Assembly (NCBI RefSeq): GCF_000020525.1
Contig: NC_011026.1
Span: 2,152,001 to 2,216,000, forward strand
Reading direction: 5' to 3'
DNA from: Chloroherpeton thalassium ATCC 35110
GTDB lineage: Bacteria > Bacteroidota > Chlorobiia > Chlorobiales > Chloroherpetonaceae
DNA length: 64,000 bases
Made by a program: the position numbers and the translations under genes. The notes under the pieces are model-generated. The model ran no database searches and was not told the DNA's origin. It saw only the letters and a list, made by a program, of their open reading frames with translations. This document shows positions 19,786 to 28,704 of the stretch, one piece after another; positions within the stretch are counted from its first letter, which is position 1, and every line of letters begins with the position of its first letter.

Positions 19786-20421
19786 ATGAAAATTGCTGCA
19801 TTTGTGGATAAGGCGGGGAATGCGCTTCCTTTTTATGAATCAGGAATTGTGAAGCTTTTTGCATACGAGGGTTGCGCGTGGCGGCTTGTCAAAGAATTCG
19901 AGTTTGAAACCAACGAGAAAATGGGACTTTCGGAAATACGGAGTCGAGTTTATACAATGGCCGGCTTGCTGGATGACTGCCGGGTGTTTGTCACCAAGTT
20001 CATAAAGGGATTTCCATACGCGTTGCTCGATGGTATGGGATTTTCCGTTTGGAAAGTGAGCGAAACGCCGGAGCTTTACCTCGATTCGATCAGGGAAGAA
20101 GAGGAAAAAAATAGAGCAGATCGGGAAAAAATCATCAATCTCAGTGTTGCTCCGCTGCCTATTGGCGATGCGCATGAGGGCACATACAGGATTGATCTTG
20201 TTAAAGTGCAGGCGCATCATGATCGGCTCAATTCCAAACAGGTGTTGCTTCCTTTTTTGCAACTGACTTCATTTCAAAAGTTAGAGGTGATTTGCAGACA
20301 TGTTCCCAAATGGTTCGAAAGAGAACTTCCTGGACTGAACCTTCAACTTCAGATCAGCGCTTCCGACGACGGGCTATGCCACGTGATCTTATCTCCGGTG
20401 AAAACTTGCGGCGGTGATTAA
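19786..20421 (+). CDS. anfO: Fe-only nitrogenase accessory protein AnfO
   Basis: 211 residues beginning MKIAAFVDKAGNALPFYESG, close to the start of the AnfO family. The middle (DDCRVFVTKFIKGFPYALLDGMGFSVWKV) resembles a NifX/NafY-like fold in which a regulator of cofactor handling might be built. AnfO is required for Fe-nitrogenase-dependent growth in Rhodobacter capsulatus by published genetics; the biochemical role is unclear. No membrane segment. It lies 47 bp after the PPOX gene, likely cotranscribed. Confidence 0.88.
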   Translation: MKIAAFVDKAGNALPFYESGIVKLFAYEGCAWRLVKEFEFETNEKMGLSEIRSRVYTMAGLLDDCRVFVTKFIKGFPYALLDGMGFSVWKVSETPELYLDSIREEEEKNRADREKIINLSVAPLPIGDAHEGTYRIDLVKVQAHHDRLNSKQVLLPFLQLTSFQKLEVICRHVPKWFERELPGLNLQLQISASDDGLCHVILSPVKTCGGD

Positions 20422-20583
20422 AACGCCATCTCAAAGCTGCAGCATGTTTGTGCGATGCCCAAAAAGAACCCATTTTCAAAAAGCATTGGCGGCAAAAAGC
20501 AGGCATTTCTGACGAATTTTTCTAAGGCAGTTGTTTTTTTAACGCTTTTTTGTAAATCGTTATATACTTAATTATATACCGTT

Positions 20584-20601
20584 CATATTTTCGAAAATAT
20601 G
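20584..20601. promoter_or_regulatory. 18-bp perfect palindrome, candidate operator
   Basis: CATATTTTCGAAAATATG is self-complementary along its whole length. It sits about 85 bp before the likely start of the next gene. Just upstream (20561-20578) is a second A/T-rich dyad built from TATATA and its complement. A dimeric repressor or activator is a plausible ligand. Confidence 0.6.
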
Positions 20602-20684
20602 CAAAATTGAAAAGAGCATTGATAGGCAGTCCAAAGGTTTTGGGTTGCCTAACGCAAGTAAAGTGTTTAAAGGAATACGTTGCC

Positions 20685-21749
20685 ATGATGAAGTCATTAT
20701 ACGAAACGCAATATCATCGCAATGGTCAAGTCACCTGCGAAATTGAAAAATCAAATGGAAACACGAAAAGCAATTCCTTGCTGAAGGAAGGTTCAATAAA
20801 CCTTTATATAAAAATGTCATGTCCGCTGAAAGGGATTGTGGAAAGAGCCATTCGTGAATTTGTAGCTTTGTATAATGCGTCGCACAGCGTGCCCATTTAT
20901 TCCCCGATGTTTCGACAGGTCAATATTTCCGCCATCGATGCCGAGCTGAAATCGGCACATCTGGAAGCTCAGCTTCCAGATGTGCTCATTGCTTCTGAAT
21001 TGGACACCCTATTTTCTGGCAAGCTCAGGGAAAAGTTTATTGATACGGGAATTTATACCGGCATTACTTCTAAAGCGGCGTTAACTGCAATGCCGGAAAC
21101 ATTCCGAAAACTCGCAACGCAGCACAATATTGGCATTCTTGCCGCCGGCTACTGGCGTGCTTTATACGATTTAACCATAGCTGTGTGCACACCTCCGCCT
21201 CGTCGCTGGACGGATTTGATAGACCCGCTCTACAAAGATCTGATCACCGTTCATGACTGCCGAGGTAAAACAAGCATCACAACGCTATTAATTCTCTTGA
21301 AAGAACAATTCGGTAGCAACGCCGTGACCGATTTTGCGCGGAACATTCGGAGCATTCGACATTTTTCCGAAATTCTTAGGCGCATCGATTCCAATGAAAT
21401 TTATCGCACGCCATATAATATCCTGCCGAATGCGTCAATTGTGCAGATGCAATCTCAAAAACGCGCGATCGTTCTCGAATTTGAAGATGGGCCGGTACTC
21501 TCGCCCATGTTTATGTTTGTAAAAACTTCAAAACTCGAAGACTGCAAGCCGCTTGTCGATTTTTTTCACAGCAATATCATGCGCGATGCGCTGGTCCGTA
21601 GCGGATTCTCTTTTGCTGAAGATATCCATTGGCAAAAGCCGTTTCTTTTTCCGTCCTGGGACTATTTGCTCAGCAAGGATTATGAAACTTGCACCGCAGC
21701 GCTCGATGACGAACTAAAAAGCAGTTTGCGTCACGATGTGTTTCACTAA
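20685..21749 (+). CDS. Substrate-binding-protein-like protein without signal peptide (cytoplasmic type II SBP fold)
   Basis: 354 residues from the ATG at 20685, chosen because AAGGAA lies ~10 nt upstream; a TTG at 20607 would add 26 residues but still no signal peptide. The layout resembles iron/anion ABC binding proteins: an early IREFVALYN helix, LPDVLIASELDTLFSG, a hinge with WRALYDLTIAVCTPPPRRWTDLIDPLYKDLI and a helical C-terminus. No transport permease or ATPase genes are nearby, and the N-terminus is hydrophilic, so it is probably cytosolic and a ligand sensor rather than a transporter part. It lies immediately before the anf activator gene, suggesting it supplies a metal or nutrient signal. 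Function is inferred. Confidence 0.75.
   Translation: MMKSLYETQYHRNGQVTCEIEKSNGNTKSNSLLKEGSINLYIKMSCPLKGIVERAIREFVALYNASHSVPIYSPMFRQVNISAIDAELKSAHLEAQLPDVLIASELDTLFSGKLREKFIDTGIYTGITSKAALTAMPETFRKLATQHNIGILAAGYWRALYDLTIAVCTPPPRRWTDLIDPLYKDLITVHDCRGKTSITTLLILLKEQFGSNAVTDFARNIRSIRHFSEILRRIDSNEIYRTPYNILPNASIVQMQSQKRAIVLEFEDGPVLSPMFMFVKTSKLEDCKPLVDFFHSNIMRDALVRSGFSFAEDIHWQKPFLFPSWDYLLSKDYETCTAALDDELKSSLRHDVFH
20955..20985. repeat. 31-nt perfect palindrome inside the SBP-like gene
   Basis: Arms GCACATCTGGAAGCT (20955-20969) and AGCTTCCAGATGTGC (20971-20985) are perfect reverse complements over 15 bp with a single C between them. It encodes part of SAHLEAQLPDVL. A match of this length is not expected by chance in 64 kb. 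Confidence 0.9.
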
Positions 21750-21841
21750 TGGATCGAGCAGTTTTCGATTGTTCGAAAAGCTTGATTGAACGGCCAGTTT
21801 TGGGCAAACATAGATTTGTAAGTTAAAATTGGAGAGCGCAC

Positions 21842-23431
21842 ATGCAAACACGTTTTTGTATCGGCCAAAGTTGTCACCACACTTACGTGCAAATGGATAC
21901 CATCTGTCGGGCGGAGATGATCGCCTCGCTATTTCGGATTAGCAAAGTGGTGATTGAAACGGAGAGTTTACCCGAAACGCTTTCGATCCTATTGAAAATA
22001 ATGAAAGAGGATATGGGCGTGGTGAAAGGAATTGTCTGTCTGTTCAATAGCAGAACGGGAAAAATATTTATTCACGACAGCATTGGACTCACAAAAGAGG
22101 AAGAAACACGAGGCGTTTATTCGATTGGAGAAGGCATTATCGGAAAAGTTGTGGAGACCGGACAAAAAATTGTGGTTCCGCGCATCAGTCAAGAGCCTAA
22201 TTTTTTGAATAGAACGAAAAGTTTATCGAATCAAAAAGATGCTGAGTTGTCCTTTGTCTGCATTCCGATTTTGCACGGGAAAAAAGTGCTGGGCGCAATC
22301 AGCGTGGTGCGTGTGTGCGGCACGCCAGACGCGCTCAACTACGACGTAGAATTGCTTGGCATTATTGCAGCGATGATCGCCCAAGCCGTTGAACTTTATT
22401 TGCTTGAAAATGAAGACAAAGGGTTGCTGCGTATAGAGAACGAGCGCCTTCGCGACGCACTCAAAGAGCGCTTTCATCCGTCGAACATCATCGGAAATTC
22501 AAAGCCGATGCTGGAAGTGTATGCGCTGATTAATAAAATCGCCAAAACCAAATCGACCGTGCTCATTTTGGGTGAAAGCGGCGTGGGGAAAGAACGCGTC
22601 GCCAGCGCAATTCATTACAACAGCCCCGATGCAAATAAGCCTTTTATCAAGTTTAACTGTGCGGCTTTGCCTGAAAGTGTTATAGAAAGCGAACTGTTTG
22701 GCCACGAAAAAGGCGCTTACACAGGCGCAGACAAGATCAGAAAAGGTCGGTTCGAAGAGGCCGACGGCGGCACGATTTTTTTGGATGAAGTCGGAGAATT
22801 GTCTTTGCCGATGCAAGCCAAGCTGCTGCGTGTTTTGCAAGAAAGAATTTTTGAACGCGTTGGCGGAAACAAGCCCATTAAGGTCAATATTCGAATAATT
22901 GCCGCCACAAATCGCGATTTGGCCAAAATGGCAAAGGATGGTCAATTTAGGCAAGACCTCTATTATCGGCTGAATGTGTTTCCGATTGTGATTCCGCCCT
23001 TGCGCGAAAGAAGCAGTGATATTCTTACGCTGGCCGAATATTTTGTCTCTCATTTTGTGAAGAAATTCAACAAAGAAATTAAGAGTATTTCTGTTCCGGT
23101 TCAGGAAATGCTGCTGGCGTACTCATGGCCGGGAAATGTGCGCGAACTTGAAAACGTGATTGAGCGAGCCGTGATTCTTACTGAAGATAATATTATACAT
23201 AGTTGTAATTTGCCGTTGTCGCTTCAAGCGCCCGTTTTGGCAACCGCTTCTTTCAAGAAAGGGCTGTTGGCCAAGTTGGATTCAATCGAATACGACATGA
23301 TTGTGGAAGCGCTGCTAAGTTGCAAAGGGAATATTTCGAAAGCCGCGCAAAAATTAGGCATGACACGAAGGGCGCTAAGCTTGAGAATGCAAAAATTTGG
23401 CATCAACTATAAAAAGTATCGGTTGAAGTAA
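21842..23431 (+). CDS. NifA/AnfA-type sigma-54-dependent activator
   Basis: 529 residues. The N-terminal GAF domain covers about residues 28-190. The AAA+ core has Walker A GESGVGKE (244-251), the sigma-54 contact loop GAYTGA (291-296, Tyr in place of the usual Phe) and Walker B IFLDEVGEL. A Fis-type helix-turn-helix (GNISKAAQKLGMTRRALSLRMQKFG) ends the protein. Three cysteines precede the GAF domain (Cys6, Cys11, Cys22), reminiscent of the Cys-rich N-termini of AnfA/VnfA, in which an Fe-S cluster has been reported for VnfA. The rhizobial Cys interdomain linker is absent. A GGAGAG ribosome site precedes the ATG. Probable activator of the anfH promoter; nifA versus anfA cannot be settled. Confidence 0.9.
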   Translation: MQTRFCIGQSCHHTYVQMDTICRAEMIASLFRISKVVIETESLPETLSILLKIMKEDMGVVKGIVCLFNSRTGKIFIHDSIGLTKEEETRGVYSIGEGIIGKVVETGQKIVVPRISQEPNFLNRTKSLSNQKDAELSFVCIPILHGKKVLGAISVVRVCGTPDALNYDVELLGIIAAMIAQAVELYLLENEDKGLLRIENERLRDALKERFHPSNIIGNSKPMLEVYALINKIAKTKSTVLILGESGVGKERVASAIHYNSPDANKPFIKFNCAALPESVIESELFGHEKGAYTGADKIRKGRFEEADGGTIFLDEVGELSLPMQAKLLRVLQERIFERVGGNKPIKVNIRIIAATNRDLAKMAKDGQFRQDLYYRLNVFPIVIPPLRERSSDILTLAEYFVSHFVKKFNKEIKSISVPVQEMLLAYSWPGNVRELENVIERAVILTEDNIIHSCNLPLSLQAPVLATASFKKGLLAKLDSIEYDMIVEALLSCKGNISKAAQKLGMTRRALSLRMQKFGINYKKYRLK

Positions 23432-23554
23432 AAACGCGGATCTGTTTATCTTGAAAATGTCATGGCAAATTAAAAAGAGGAATGTTAAACGCGTTGGCGT
23501 GATCATTCAGCTCATTTTGATTTGATGAGGTTCATATAATCAATTCGCCAAGTC

Positions 23555-24448
23555 ATGTTCGATTTTCGCCTGAAAGTTTTCGATACGGTTGCCCGCCGCC
23601 TTAATTTTACCAAAGCCGCCGAAGAGCTCTACATCAGTCAGCCTGCGGTGACCAAACACATCAAGGAACTCGAAAAGCATTTTAAACAGCCGCTTTTTGA
23701 ACGAAACGGAAACAAAGTTGCCTTGACGCTCGCAGGCCAAATGCTGCTTAAGCACACCGATGCGATGCTGGAAATTTCCAAGCAATTGGAGTATGAACTG
23801 AACTTGCTGAACGAGTCGCACAAAGGCCGTTTGAAATTGGGCGCCAGCACCACCCTTGCGCAATATGTGCTTCCGCCGATTCTTGCCAAGTTTCATGGTG
23901 TTTATAAAGAAGTTCAGTTGCGAATGATTACGGCAAATACCGAGCACATTGAGCAAGCGCTGCTCAAAAAAGAAATTGAATTGGGCGTGATTGAAGGCGA
24001 AAGCAAACGACGAGAAATTCACTACACGCCGTTTGCAAGGGACGAAATTGTGTTGGTAAGCAGCGCAAAAAATCCGTTGGCGAAAAAAGATGAACTCAAA
24101 CCCGACGACCTTGAGAAAATTCCACTTTTGCTGCGAGAGCCGGGTTCGGGAACGCTTGAAGTGGTGATTCATGCGCTAAAAAAATCAGGGATTAATATCT
24201 CAAAGCTGAATGTAGAAATGTATTTGGGCAGTACAGAATCCATCAAGTCTTATTTGATGCACTCAAATTGCCTGTCGTTCATTTCGAAACACGCCGTTCT
24301 TAAAGAGCTTGAAGCCGGTTCGCTGAAACAGATGGCCATCAAAAAACTTCAGATACCCCGCCAGTTTTTCTTTATTTCCCGTCAAGGCGCAGACGGTGGC
24401 TTGCCCAGCGCATTTATGCGATTTGCTCTCCAAAATTATCAAGGATAG
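23555..24448 (+). CDS. LysR-family transcriptional regulator (YeiE/CysB-like)
   Basis: 297 residues. The winged helix (FTKAAEELYISQPAVTKHIKELE) is classical LysR, and the C-terminal ligand domain (KLGASTTLAQYVLPPILAKF, then LREPGSGT) resembles the CysB/CbbR/YeiE branch. It starts 123 bp after the anf activator. The YeiE-type regulator normally sits divergently next to yeiH; here yeiH is 10 kb upstream on the opposite strand, so the anf island appears to separate them. It could regulate yeiH, or it may have been recruited to the anf genes. Confidence 0.9.
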   Translation: MFDFRLKVFDTVARRLNFTKAAEELYISQPAVTKHIKELEKHFKQPLFERNGNKVALTLAGQMLLKHTDAMLEISKQLEYELNLLNESHKGRLKLGASTTLAQYVLPPILAKFHGVYKEVQLRMITANTEHIEQALLKKEIELGVIEGESKRREIHYTPFARDEIVLVSSAKNPLAKKDELKPDDLEKIPLLLREPGSGTLEVVIHALKKSGINISKLNVEMYLGSTESIKSYLMHSNCLSFISKHAVLKELEAGSLKQMAIKKLQIPRQFFFISRQGADGGLPSAFMRFALQNYQG

Positions 24449-24704
24449 AAAGTTGTTTTTTGAGGAAGCGCCGAGAAATCGCCAGAGCGTGCAAAAAATG
24501 ACAGGCCGTGTGATTGGCGCACACACTCTCTCTGGGCATCTTGCTTGAATGGCGCTCAGAATATCGCTAACTTTCGCTTTTTTAGCGCGGTCAGCTTGGA
24601 AAAAGCGCAGGTTCAGCCAGGCGAATTTTTTCCATTAGAGCGCGGATCGTATGCTTTTTCCAAGGATTGCAATTTTAATTTGATTACAAAACAAATTGGG
24701 CTTC

Positions 24705-25760
24705 ATGACTACAAACATCCCGGAATCATTTTCCTGTCCCATGCCGATTATCAATCACCAAACCGTTCAGATGGCGCATGGCGCAGGCGGAAAGCTTTCG
24801 GCTGAATTGATAGAAAAATTCATTTTGCCGCGCTTTGCTAATGAGGCGCTAAACCGCTTAGAAGATCAGGCAACGCTGGCTTTGCCCGCCGGCAAAGTGG
24901 CTTTTTCAACCGACACGTTTGTGGTGTCGCCGATTTTTTTTCCAGGTGGCGACATTGGCGATTTGGCTATTAATGGCACCGTCAATGATCTGGCCATGTC
25001 GGGCGCAACGCCGCTTTATCTGAGTGTCGGATTTGTTTTGGAAGAAGGCTTTTCGTTGGAAGCGTTTCATCGTGTGCTGATTTCAATGGAAAATGCGGCA
25101 AAAAATGCAGGCGTGCGCGTGGTCACTGGCGATACAAAAGTGGTTGGAAAAAATAGTTGTGATAAAATTTTTATCAACACTTCCGGCATCGGCGTGATTG
25201 CCGCCGGCGTTTCGATTTCGTGCAAAAATTTAGTTCCGGGTGATAAAATTCTGATTTCGGGCTCGCTTGCCGAACATGGCATGGCAGTGATGACAAAACG
25301 CGAAGGCCTTTCGTTTCAATCCGAAATTTTAAGCGACACAGCGCCGCTTTGCAAAATGGTGGAAAAAATGCTGGCCGCTACGCCCGAGATTCATGCCATG
25401 CGCGATCCAACTCGTGGCGGTTTGGCAACCACGCTCAATGAATTTGCAAAATCTTCCCAAGTTGGCATTAAAATTTACGAGGAGAAAGTGCCCGTTCGAG
25501 ACGATGTGCGCGGCGCGTGCGAAATGCTCGGTATCGATCCGCTTTATGTGGCAAACGAGGGAAAGTTGGTTGCTGCCGTTCCCGCCGAAAAAGCGGATGC
25601 GGTTTTGGCGGCTATGCGTGCGGACAAATTTGGGGAAGCTGCTTGCATTGTTGGCGAAGTGACAAGCTCGCATACTGGCATGGTGGTTATGCAAACAAGG
25701 CTTGGTGCAAACCGGATTGTGGATATGCCGTTAGGCGAGCAGCTTCCGAGAATTTGTTGA
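24705..25760 (+). CDS. hypE: Hydrogenase maturation protein HypE
   Basis: 351 residues from the ATG at 24705; the ATG at 24741 (MPIINHQTVQMAHGAGGKLS) gives a 339-residue protein of more usual HypE length and may be the true start. The AIR-synthase-like body has AHGAGGK, VGDIGDLAINGTVNDLAMSGA-type blocks (GDIGDLAINGTVNDLAM) and DPTRGGLATTLNE. The protein ends PRIC, the family's C-terminal cysteine that is carbamoylated and dehydrated to a thiocyanate before cyanide transfer to iron. hypC and hypD are 12 kb upstream. The 256-bp spacer before it holds nothing clear. Confidence 0.95.
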   Translation: MTTNIPESFSCPMPIINHQTVQMAHGAGGKLSAELIEKFILPRFANEALNRLEDQATLALPAGKVAFSTDTFVVSPIFFPGGDIGDLAINGTVNDLAMSGATPLYLSVGFVLEEGFSLEAFHRVLISMENAAKNAGVRVVTGDTKVVGKNSCDKIFINTSGIGVIAAGVSISCKNLVPGDKILISGSLAEHGMAVMTKREGLSFQSEILSDTAPLCKMVEKMLAATPEIHAMRDPTRGGLATTLNEFAKSSQVGIKIYEEKVPVRDDVRGACEMLGIDPLYVANEGKLVAAVPAEKADAVLAAMRADKFGEAACIVGEVTSSHTGMVVMQTRLGANRIVDMPLGEQLPRIC

Positions 25761-25762
25761 GT

Positions 25763-26764
25763 TTAGGCTTGTGGTTTCGCCTGTGTTTTTTCGGCAATGC
25801 TCATTTCAATTTTCAGCAGTTCGCCAAGTCGCACGATGAGCGAATGAATTTTTCCTGGCAAAACAGTTTCTGACGTGCCAACCAGGTAGATGTCGTTGCC
25901 TAACGAGCGAATGGCTAAAACGCCTTTTTTGAATTCTTTTGTAACGGTGAGAAGCGGGTGAAACGATGCCGCATCGCCTTGCTCGATAACGGAGGCAATT
26001 TCTTCGGAAAGAATTTTCGCCATTTTCTCAAACTCGCTGCGCGAAGAGGACGCTGTTTGGACAACATGGCCGGCTTTCGTCATAATGAAGGCATGATCCA
26101 GGCCGTCAAATTCGACCATTTCCCAAAGTTTCGGGCGATATTTTTCAAATTTTTCTTTGATTTGAGCGGCTGCGGTTTGTCCATGCGGATCTTCTTTTGC
26201 ATCGGAAGCCGAAGACTCTGGTAGCGCAGCCGGCGCCGAAGCGGCAGGCGCTGTGGAAGCGGCATTATTTCCCGCTTCTTTGATAATGCGTGCGGATGAC
26301 GGCAGCGGTTCTTCTTTAACTGCAGGCGTGGATTTTGGTGGCAAAAGAGCGGGCAGCGACGCTTGCTCTTGAAGGTAATTTCCTGATAGGATTTCCGGTC
26401 GCGCCGTGACGATGGTTTCGATAAATGGTCTGAGCGCCAGCATAATTCCCGTAATTCGTTTGACTGCGCATTCTGGATTAATCCTAACACACATGGAAAT
26501 TGTGCAATAACCTAACGGCTCGCGGCAACGCGCACGTTGTTGATATTTCGAAGTCGGTTCAAGCGCTTCTATAATGTGTTTCGGCGTAAATTTGGTTGGC
26601 GTCGTTTTTGATTCCTTAATGATGAAATCCCAGAAAAATTCCTGTATCGCCTTGAGTTGTTTGGCATCAAATTCTCCAAGAATATCTTTAAACTTTTTCG
26701 CATCGGCATTGGCGGCGAGCAAATCTAATTTTGCTTTTTCAATCGGTTGGGCTGTTGTGTTCAT
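25763..26764 (-). CDS. Hypothetical protein with Roadblock/LC7-like C-terminus and four-Cys segment
   Basis: 333 residues, no signal peptide. Residues 1-70 are helical. Four cysteines follow in a tight group (Cys80, Cys87, Cys92, Cys99 in ARCREPLGYCTISMCVRINPEC, cited in part), suggesting a metal or Fe-S site. Residues 130-200 are Ala/Pro/Ser-rich linker. The last ~120 residues (FDGLDHAFIMTKAGHVVQTASS, then SFHPLLTVTKEFKKGVLAIRSLGNDIYLVGTS) look like a Roadblock/LC7 domain, a dimeric fold that often regulates small GTPases. No GTPase gene is adjacent. The stop is 2 bp from the convergent hypE stop. Confidence 0.7.
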   Translation of the reverse strand: MNTTAQPIEKAKLDLLAANADAKKFKDILGEFDAKQLKAIQEFFWDFIIKESKTTPTKFTPKHIIEALEPTSKYQQRARCREPLGYCTISMCVRINPECAVKRITGIMLALRPFIETIVTARPEILSGNYLQEQASLPALLPPKSTPAVKEEPLPSSARIIKEAGNNAASTAPAASAPAALPESSASDAKEDPHGQTAAAQIKEKFEKYRPKLWEMVEFDGLDHAFIMTKAGHVVQTASSSRSEFEKMAKILSEEIASVIEQGDAASFHPLLTVTKEFKKGVLAIRSLGNDIYLVGTSETVLPGKIHSLIVRLGELLKIEMSIAEKTQAKPQA

Positions 26765-26862
26765 AATCTGGATAAAATCTCTTTCCGTAACAGAAGGAAT
26801 AAAATTGACTTAACGCATGACCTAACCTAAAAACAGGGGATGAATAAAAGCAACCACTGATT

Positions 26863-27546
26863 TTAGCCTAAAAAACATTTTGTAAGAAATTTAACAGCGG
26901 TTTGAACCGCTTTTCCTCGATGACTAATCTGATTCTTTTCAGATACTGAAAGTTCAGCAAAAGTCTTGCCAACTTCGCTAACCCTAAAAATTGGGTCGTA
27001 TCCGAATCCGCTGCTGCCATGTTTTTCATAAGTGATTTCCCCTTGCACGGTTGCTTCAAGCACTTCTTCAAAATAGATAGGCGAGCTCTCTTTTCCAAAG
27101 TTTGTTCGGCTAACAAGTGCAATAACTGTTCTAAACCTTGCCGTGCGATTTGTGAGGTTTTGCATATCACTGAGCAGCTTATCTACATTGTCGGCGTAGC
27201 TGGGTTTTTCTTTTTGCGGGGTAGCGGCGTAGCGTGCGGAATAAACGCCAGGTGCCCCGTTTAGCGCGGCGACTTCCAATCCAGTATCGTCGGCCAGGGT
27301 AATGAGGTTTGCAAAGTGCGATTGGGTGTGTTCGAAAATCTCTTTGGCTTTTTTCTTTGCATTCCCCTCGAGTGTCGGCGCATTTTCTTCAACCTCAGGC
27401 AATTTCGGCAAATCGGCTAAGGAAAAAATGACCAGGTGTTCCGCAATTGGCATGAGAAGCGGCTTGATTTCAGCGACTTTATCGCGATTGCCAGTTGCTA
27501 AAATTAAGGCGGTTTTTCCTGCTGGAATTTCTGGATAATCGATCAT
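26863..27546 (-). CDS. rdgB: XTP/dITP pyrophosphatase (HAM1/RdgB family)
   Basis: 227 residues. The N-terminal ILATGNRDKVAEIKPLL is the HAM1 signature (ATxNxxKxxE), with catalytic-site TLEGNAKKKAKE, LADDTGLEVAALNGAPGVYSARYA, and the C-terminal SSGFGYDPIF plus ISHRGKA. It hydrolyses non-canonical purine triphosphates (XTP, ITP, dITP) to monophosphates and pyrophosphate, keeping them out of nucleic acids. Upstream pdxJ is on the same strand 91 bp away. Confidence 0.96.
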   Translation of the reverse strand: MIDYPEIPAGKTALILATGNRDKVAEIKPLLMPIAEHLVIFSLADLPKLPEVEENAPTLEGNAKKKAKEIFEHTQSHFANLITLADDTGLEVAALNGAPGVYSARYAATPQKEKPSYADNVDKLLSDMQNLTNRTARFRTVIALVSRTNFGKESSPIYFEEVLEATVQGEITYEKHGSSGFGYDPIFRVSEVGKTFAELSVSEKNQISHRGKAVQTAVKFLTKCFLG

Positions 27547-27637
27547 GATACATTTGAATTTCTTGAGCGACCTTACTTTTTGAGGCAGCCATGGGGTTTT
27601 CTGGCTGCTTGATCAAAAAGTAAGTCATCTCAGCGAA

Positions 27638-28348
27638 TTATTGCAATAGCCGAATCATTTCCTTAACGGCTTCGCTCATGCCCATCAAAGTCGCGCGGGC
27701 AATGAGTGCATGGCCAATGCTCACCTCTTCAATTTCTTTGATGCGTTTGATTTCAGCGGTATTTTCATAATTTAGGCCGTGCCCGGCAACCACACGCAAC
27801 CCGAATTTTTTTGCAAGCGACGCCGCATCTTGCAAGCGGAGAAGTTCCGCTTCAATTTCTTTCGGCGATTTTAGCAGTGAGTATTTTCCGGTGTGAAGTT
27901 CTACAAACGCAGCGCCTACTTCTGTCGCCACAGTAATGGCTTCCGGGGTCGGTTCGATGAAAAGGCTTGTCGGAATGCCATGCTGCTGAAGTTCATCGAT
28001 ATAAGGAATTAAGTCATCTTTTCGTGTGATCACGTCCAGCCCGCCTTCAGTAGTGAGCTCTTGGCGCTTTTCAGGGACAAGCGTCACCAAGTCGGGTTTC
28101 GTTTTAATGGCGATGGCCTTCATTTCTTTGGTCATTGCCATTTCAAGGTCGAGCTTTGTTTGAACGGTTGCCCGCAGCAGCTCCAAATCGCGATCTTTAA
28201 TGTGGCGGCGATCTTCACGCAGGTGGCAAACAATGCCAGATGCGCCTGAAAGTTCTGCTAACCGCGCAGCGGTAACGGGGTCTGGTTGGGTTTCTTGTCG
28301 GGCATTGCGCAAAGTCGCAATGTGATCGATATTTACTGCAAGTCTCAT
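27638..28348 (-). CDS. pdxJ: Pyridoxine 5'-phosphate synthase PdxJ
   Basis: 236 residues from the ATG at 28348; the frame is open further upstream (to 28426), but the family begins [17 protein letters not shown] as seen here. ESNIDH-type opening, [14 protein letters not shown] and the [12 protein letters not shown] block are conserved. PdxJ condenses 1-deoxy-xylulose-5-phosphate with 3-amino-2-oxopropyl phosphate to pyridoxine 5'-phosphate in the DXP-dependent vitamin B6 pathway. PdxA is not in the window. Confidence 0.96.
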   Translation of the reverse strand: MRLAVNIDHIATLRNARQETQPDPVTAARLAELSGASGIVCHLREDRRHIKDRDLELLRATVQTKLDLEMAMTKEMKAIAIKTKPDLVTLVPEKRQELTTEGGLDVITRKDDLIPYIDELQQHGIPTSLFIEPTPEAITVATEVGAAFVELHTGKYSLLKSPKEIEAELLRLQDAASLAKKFGLRVVAGHGLNYENTAEIKRIKEIEEVSIGHALIARATLMGMSEAVKEMIRLLQ

Positions 28349-28704
28349 TTTTGTGATTGCTTGAAAAAAGTTTAACGATCGTGAAGCCTGAAAAGCCAAT
28401 GTCGCAAAAGCCGAAGCCTGTTGCAAAATTGCGTTGTCAATTCCTGACAGCGTCTATTTTAAGTTGCGGCAAACAGCCACGCTTCCAATCGTTATAAGCC
28501 AAGAAACTATAAAATTACGATAAAAATCAGTTTCGTATGCAAATTTCTTGCATCAAATCCACTCGATGCGAAGGATTCTTTTCTGAGCGCGTAGAAATCG
28601 GTTCATGGAATTGAGACCGATTCTTTTTAAAGCAGTCGCTTTCGATTTTTGTTTTTTGTTTTCGAGATAACTATATTTAAGGCTTTATTAAAAAGAAGGT
28701 CACC
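28349..28704. other. 356-bp divergent promoter spacer
   Basis: No supportable gene. It must hold the promoters of pdxJ (minus) and of yceD-rpmF-plsX (plus). A short stem, AATCGGT (28596-28602) with ACCGATT (28616-28622), followed by CTTTTTA, might be a weak terminator or attenuator on the plus strand. A good ribosome site (AAGAAGG) precedes the plus-strand gene. Confidence 0.5.

Noticed and set aside
24449-24704. Sigma-54-like TTGGCGCACACACTC near 24514
   Set aside because: The -12 TTGC is missing at the required spacing.
24545-24805. 86-codon plus-strand frame before hypE
   Set aside because: It overlaps the start of hypE in another frame and has no recognisable protein sequence.
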